Source: Saccoglossus kowalevskii
Lineage: Eukaryota; Hemichordata; Enteropneusta; Harrimaniidae
DNA: 11,253 nt
Assembly: GCF_000003605.2 (NCBI RefSeq)
Contig: NW_003126388.1
Coordinates: 683,728 to 694,980, forward strand
Direction of reading: 5' to 3'
The translations under genes and the position numbers were made by a program. How positions within the stretch are numbered: position 1 is the first letter of the stretch; every line of letters begins with the position of its first letter. Positions 8,227 to 11,253 of this stretch are shown here, in pieces. The notes beneath the pieces were generated by a model. The model was not told the DNA's origin. It searched no databases and saw nothing but the letters and a program-made list of their open reading frames with translations.

Positions 8227-8433
8227 GGGGCGTCACGAAATTTTGCATGGGGGGGGGGTGTCTGTTCACAACCTCTAGGGGGTCCGGGGGCATGCTCCCC
8301 CTTCAACAAATTGAAATCTATACCCTCTAAAACGCTATTTCCTGCATTTTGAGGAGAAAATTTTGCTGACGCAAAAGGTTTCAGCTTGATTTTGGAGGGG
8401 CGACGCCCCCAACATTTTCTTCGTGGGGCGACC
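8227..8433. repeat. G-rich interspersed repeat with palindromes, possibly a MITE
   Basis: The left end (GGGGCGTCACGAAATTTTGC, then a G run) loosely matches the reverse complement of the right end (8406-8433, ending CTTCGTGGGGCGACC). The two share CACGAA and an AAATxTTGxxGGGGG pattern. Inside lie GGGGGCATGCTCCCCC (8286-8301) and the perfect palindrome GGGGCGACGCCCC (8397-8409). Words like GGGGGTCCGGGGGCATGCTCCCCC's core are common in repeats of many marine invertebrates. I could not identify target duplications. Confidence 0.45.
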
Positions 8434-8457
8434 GCTGCCGATGTGTATGTATGCTAT

Positions 8458-8619
8458 CAGGGGCGGATCCAGCAAAATGTATTGGGGGGGAGGGGTCCAG
8501 GCCTATAGGTCGAATACACGGGACTGTGCGATTCGGACGATGCTATGCGTAATCCAGATGCATTTTCATGCGTTTGGAGGGGGCCATGGCCCCCTTGCCC
8601 CCCTCTGGATCCGCCACTG
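8458..8619. mobile_element. hAT-like MITE, 162 bp
   Basis: A perfect 8-bp direct repeat, TATGCTAT (8450-8457 and 8620-8627), flanks the element. Terminal inverted repeats are CAGGGGCGGATCCAG on the left and, read on the opposite strand, CAGTGGCGGATCCAG on the right (one mismatch in 15). The interior holds the 16-bp perfect palindrome GGGGGCCATGGCCCCC (8579-8594) and no gene. Eight-bp duplications and CAG ends are the hAT signature. The intact duplication suggests a fairly recent insertion. Confidence 0.9.
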
Positions 8620-8627
8620 TATGCTAT

Positions 8628-9097
8628 TGAAGAATTAACCGAGGTTGAGTTGTAGTTTTCACGACGTGTCCGTTTCAGTTTCACTGCTAAGAAGATCGAC
8701 CCCCCCCCCCACATTTTGTGACAAGGTAGGCTGATCCATACGCTGTCATAGATTGGAGTGAATTAATATCGTTTTCTAACGAAACTAAACCAAACGGTCA
8801 TTTTCAGAGCCATCATATCCTCCCAAACGAGTGATACCGTACCAAAAATTACATAATTTAATTATATTCACACAGAAGTAATAAACTGTCACACATACTC
8901 GCCACGACTGACAAATTACTTTGTGTGGAGTATAAACAAGGAAAAATTATTTCTGCGTATTTTTTCCGTGTCCCTAAATCTTTTGAATGAAATAAAAAAA
9001 CACCGATGCACGCATGTCAATGTTACTATGAGATGTTATGGTTACTTTATGGTCAACTACTAGTATCTTATTTCGGGCTCGAAAAGACTAATTGATA
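8628..9097. other. No supported feature
   Basis: Apart from a C run of about 12 bases near 8700, I see no gene, repeat or regulatory signal on either strand. Confidence 0.5.
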
Positions 9098-9099
9098 TA

Positions 9100-9298
9100 C
9101 AGTAAAATACTTTATTTTTGCTGGAATTAATTTTCGCTGAAAATACTTTTTTGGGTGTTTTGTATGAAATTTATTTTCACTTATTTTTGACAAGTTGAAT
9201 GTAAAATATAGAAAAAAGGTATATTTGCTGGATTTTATTTTCATTAAATCATTCCTTCAGCGTAAATTAATTCTAAGCGAAAACAAAGTATTTTACAG
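9100..9298. mobile_element. TA-flanked MITE, 199 bp, with about 41-bp inverted ends
   Basis: The left end (9100-9140) begins CAGTAAAATACTTTATTTTT and the reverse complement of the right end (9257-9298) begins CTGTAAAATACTTTGTTTTC. They agree at most positions over about 41 bp and end in CGCTGA. TA flanks each side (9098-9099 and 9299-9300), consistent with a Tc1/mariner-type duplication. A partial direct copy of the left end lies near 9220-9245. There is no coding capacity. Confidence 0.7.
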
Positions 9299-9422
9299 TA
9301 TATATATTCGAAAATAAATTTACGCATTACTGTGTTTGATTAAGAATGGAACAGTTGGAACTCCTGTTAGTTTTGTCAAAAGAAAACGGTAATCTGTTGC
9401 CGCGAAGAAAATCAAAGCAGTT

Positions 9423-9618
9423 TCACAGCTCTATAGTTTTCTCTGCTCCGATGGGTGTGAGCGTCCCCAGGCGAAGTTCGAAGTTGCGTGGAAACGCGAC
9501 CTCCGTAGTCGTTATCACATTGTAACACAGCCCGTCAGTTCCAACAAGCTGCCTCGTCACCAGAAATGAATTGTTAATTTCACTTTTCACAGACAGCTTA
9601 GACCACAAGGATGGGCTC
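9423..9618 (-). CDS. Possible terminal exon of an unidentified gene
   Basis: A minus-strand frame of 64 codons plus a stop (TGA, 9425-9423) follows a plausible splice acceptor, TTTATTATAG, whose AG lies at 9620-9619. The peptide (beginning SPSLWSKLSVKSEINNSFLV and including VGTDGLCYNVITTTEVAFP) has balanced composition and higher GC than its surroundings, unlike random AT-rich frames. I do not recognise the protein. Without splicing, the frame stays open back to a TGA next to the 15-G run at about 9699, through proline codons encoded by that run and through a short tandem repeat, so exon limits are uncertain. It may equally be a chance open frame. No upstream exons were found in the window. 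Confidence 0.3.
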
Positions 9619-9698
9619 CTATAATAAATGGGAACTATAATAGTAATGGGAACTATAATAAACTGTACGCGGTCCCTATGAGCGGGGGGGGGGGGGGG
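9619..9698. repeat. Short tandem repeat and 15-G homopolymer
   Basis: TATAATA(AT/GTA)ATGGGAAC recurs about two and a half times from 9620 to 9662 (units of 16 and 18 bases). A pure run of 15 G lies at 9684-9698. The tandem copies also create repeated TATTATAG acceptor-like sites on the minus strand. Confidence 0.7.
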
Positions 9699-9965
9699 TC
9701 ACGGTGATCGGCTTGTATCTAGTGTATTTGAAATAGACAAGGGAGGACTCGAAGGCTCCAGCCAGCTCACATTTTTAAACTGAAAAAAAAAACGGGCGAA
9801 AAGAATGAGAAAATAAAATCTATAAAAAACACACACCAGCTTGAAGAATATTAGTTGCTCTTTCAAATCTTGTTTGGTTCTTGGTACATTCTGGTAATCA
9901 TCTAATAATCAAGTCGGATCATCTCTCGCGAATTTCGCTAGCAGCGCGTCGTGTCAACAACAATT
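9699..9965. other. No supported feature
   Basis: This DNA includes an A run near 9784-9792 and an AATAAA at about 9813. I see no reading frame or repeat that I can support. Confidence 0.4.
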
Positions 9966-10147
9966 TTTGCGGCATTTGATATTTCGTCACGACAGGCTCT
10001 GACGACCTCAGTCAGTTTCCTGGATGTTGATGAAACGGTCATCATTTAGAAATTCACGCTAACTTTTACAAAGGTTGCATTGTCACGTCATCATGAGCAA
10101 TGCTTTATCGGAGGAGGCCCGGGACTATGGATTGAATACTACATGTA
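9966..10147 (-). repeat. Right arm of the long inverted repeat
   Basis: This is the reverse-complement partner of 6955-7132. Both arms can be read as AAFDI(A/S)SRQ(T/A)L(A/T)TSV followed by an in-frame stop after ETxII. Differences between the arms fall mainly at first codon positions and change the residue, so I see no sign of selection on that peptide. The arm ends at ATACATGTAG on the minus strand, about 40 bp before the first satellite-like sequence. Confidence 0.85.
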
Positions 10148-10187
10148 TCATGAAGGCGCGACAATGTCATATAAATCATTACCGGAT

Positions 10188-10225
10188 AATTATCGTCTAA
10201 TACAATCTAATGAAATTCTGGCAGA
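10188..10225 (-). repeat. Partial inverted satellite unit at the array's left edge
   Basis: ATTATCGTCTAATACAATCTAATG resembles the inverted-orientation units near 10930-10957 (ATTATCGTCTAAGAATGTCTAAG). It suggests that a decayed unit in the opposite direction borders the array on the left as well. Confidence 0.45.
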
Positions 10226-10228
10226 GAT

Positions 10229-10825
10229 GTCTAACTTAGACATTTTTAGACGATATTATCGATAATATCGGAGAAAAACGAACTCTCCTAATAGTTGCCC
10301 AGACAGACTTGTCTAACTTAGACATTTTTAGACGTTGTTAGACGATATTATCGATAATATCGGAGAAAAACGAACTCTCCTAATAGTTGCCCAGACAGAC
10401 TTGTCTAACTTAGACATTTTAGACATTGTGAGACGATATTATCGATAATATCGGAGAAAAACGAACTCTCCCAATAGTTGCCCAGACAGACTTGTCTAAC
10501 TTAGACATTTTTAGACATTGTTAGACGATATTATCGATAATATCGGAGAAAAACGAACTCTCCCAATAGTTGCCCAGACAGACTTGTCTAACTTAGACAT
10601 TTTTAGACATTGTTAGACGATATTATCGATAATATCGGAGAAAAACGAACTCTCCCAATAGTTGCCCAGACAGACTTGTCTAACTTAGACATTTTTAGAC
10701 ATTGTTAGACGATATTATCGATAATATCGGAGAAAAACGAACTCTCCCAATAGTTGCCCAGACAGACCTGTCCAACTTCAACATTTTTAGACATTGTTAT
10801 TGTTGTCCAGACAGACCTGTCTAAC
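10229..10825 (+). repeat. 92-bp satellite array, six full units and one truncated
   Basis: Units start at GTCTAACTTAGAC: 10229 (82 bp), 10311 (92), 10403 (91), 10494 (92), 10586 (92), 10678 (92) and 10770 (49, truncated). Each full unit has TTAGAC boxes spaced exactly 10 bp apart, then the perfect 20-bp palindrome CGATATTATCGATAATATCG (for example 10343-10362), then a stretch with CGAACTCTCCCAATAGTTGC and CCAGACAGACTT. The units starting at 10494, 10586 and 10678 are nearly identical, which points to recent duplication or homogenisation. Confidence 0.95.
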
Positions 10826-10999
10826 TTTTTCTCCGATATTATCGTCTAATAAAGTCTAAGTTAGACAACCATGTGCGGACAACTATTTGGTAGGATAGTT
10901 TTTATCCGATATTATCGATAATATCGAAATTATCGTCTAAGAATGTCTAAGTTAGACACCCATGTCTAATAACATACATGCATGGCAACTATTCGGGAT
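10826..10999 (-). repeat. Inverted block of the same satellite
   Basis: From about 10826 the same unit continues in reverse orientation: a shortened unit at 10826-10866, a 91-bp unit at 10867-10957 ending GTCTAAGTTAGAC, and a decayed partial unit to about 10999 (GGCAACTATTCGGG matches the reverse of CCCAATAGTTGCC). These units are more diverged than the forward ones. The switch lies inside or next to the truncated unit at 10770-10818. Confidence 0.8.
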
Positions 11000-11253
11000 T
11001 TTTTTTTCTCTTATATTCTCGTACACTAATGTCAGGGCCACGTCTAATACTTGTAAAAATTTCGGGGTTATTGTCGGGATTAGTAGTTAATATATATGCT
11101 GACAACATCTAAAACAAAATGTCGCCTCTTTAATCCGCGAGACGCCAAATCCTATTAGGATTGAGTAAATATTTCTAGTTATGCTGTCAGGTGTGGAAGA
11201 TTAAAAAAGAATGTTTTCTTTATTTTATGAATATATCTATTTTCAGTAAAACT
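11000..11253. other. AT-rich tail with no gene
   Basis: The only structure noted is the perfect palindrome AATCCTATTAGGATT (11148-11162). No reading frame or repeat is evident. Confidence 0.5.

Noticed and set aside
8137-8352. 71-codon + strand frame
   Set aside because: It starts at a non-ATG codon and runs into the G-rich repeat, with no recognisable content.
8423-8714. Overlapping open frames in G-rich DNA (+ 8423-8638, - 8457-8714)
   Set aside because: They consist largely of the hAT-like MITE and its G runs, giving low-complexity glycine or proline stretches.
10080-10265. 61-codon + strand open frame
   Set aside because: It starts at a non-ATG codon in the right inverted arm and runs into satellite DNA. 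Arm differences change residues, so there is no coding signal.
10229-10818. Telomere-like repeat based on TTAGAC
   Set aside because: TTAGAC is not a known telomere repeat and occurs as three boxes in a 92-bp unit, not as a pure hexamer run.
10229-10957. CRISPR array
   Set aside because: The 92-bp units are repeated throughout, with no unique spacers between short direct repeats. This is a satellite.

Overview
The window looks like a piece of a metazoan nuclear genome, most likely a marine invertebrate. A bivalve or other mollusc is my first guess, but a cnidarian or another lophotrochozoan is possible. The base composition is AT-rich, there are no operons or bacterial gene starts, microsatellites are present, and several short interspersed elements with clean target-site duplications are scattered through non-coding DNA. 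No intact gene is visible. I see no tRNA, rRNA or CRISPR.

Left half (1-5757). After an AT-rich flank with an (ATT)n microsatellite comes one large, intronless, decayed gene on the + strand (584-5239, about 1,550 codons). It is cut into open segments by roughly eight frameshifts and four in-frame stops. Its parts, in order, are a duplicated Cys/His module, long conserved central blocks, a nuclease-like domain whose acidic residues are laid out like the FEN1/XPG (PIN-like) family, and a cysteine-rich CXC-like tail. It resembles a large family of uncharacterised, highly repeated proteins I recall from mollusc and cnidarian genomes, so it is probably a dead copy of a mobile or otherwise amplified gene.

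Right half (5758-11253). This part is a mosaic of repeats. A candidate 305-bp inverted-repeat element (6059-6363) is followed by a T-rich degenerate repeat (about 6560-6950). Two inverted arms of about 180 bp (6955-7132 and 9966-10147, roughly 85-90% alike by eye) enclose about 2.8 kb. Inside them lie a minus-strand remnant of a Kolobok-like transposase (about 7190-7811), a hAT-like MITE inserted into that remnant with an 8-bp duplication (7668-7797), a G-rich palindromic repeat (8227-8433), a second hAT-like MITE with a perfect 8-bp duplication (8458-8619), a TA-flanked MITE (9100-9298) and a possible minus-strand terminal exon (9423-9618).

Beyond the right arm lies a 92-bp satellite of six to seven units. 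Each unit has a 20-bp perfect palindrome and TTAGAC boxes spaced exactly 10 bp apart. The array reverses orientation near 10820. The two decayed genes have no visible functional link. What unites the window is repeated insertion and decay of mobile DNA. The most unusual items are the FEN1-like gene family and the orientation-switching satellite.
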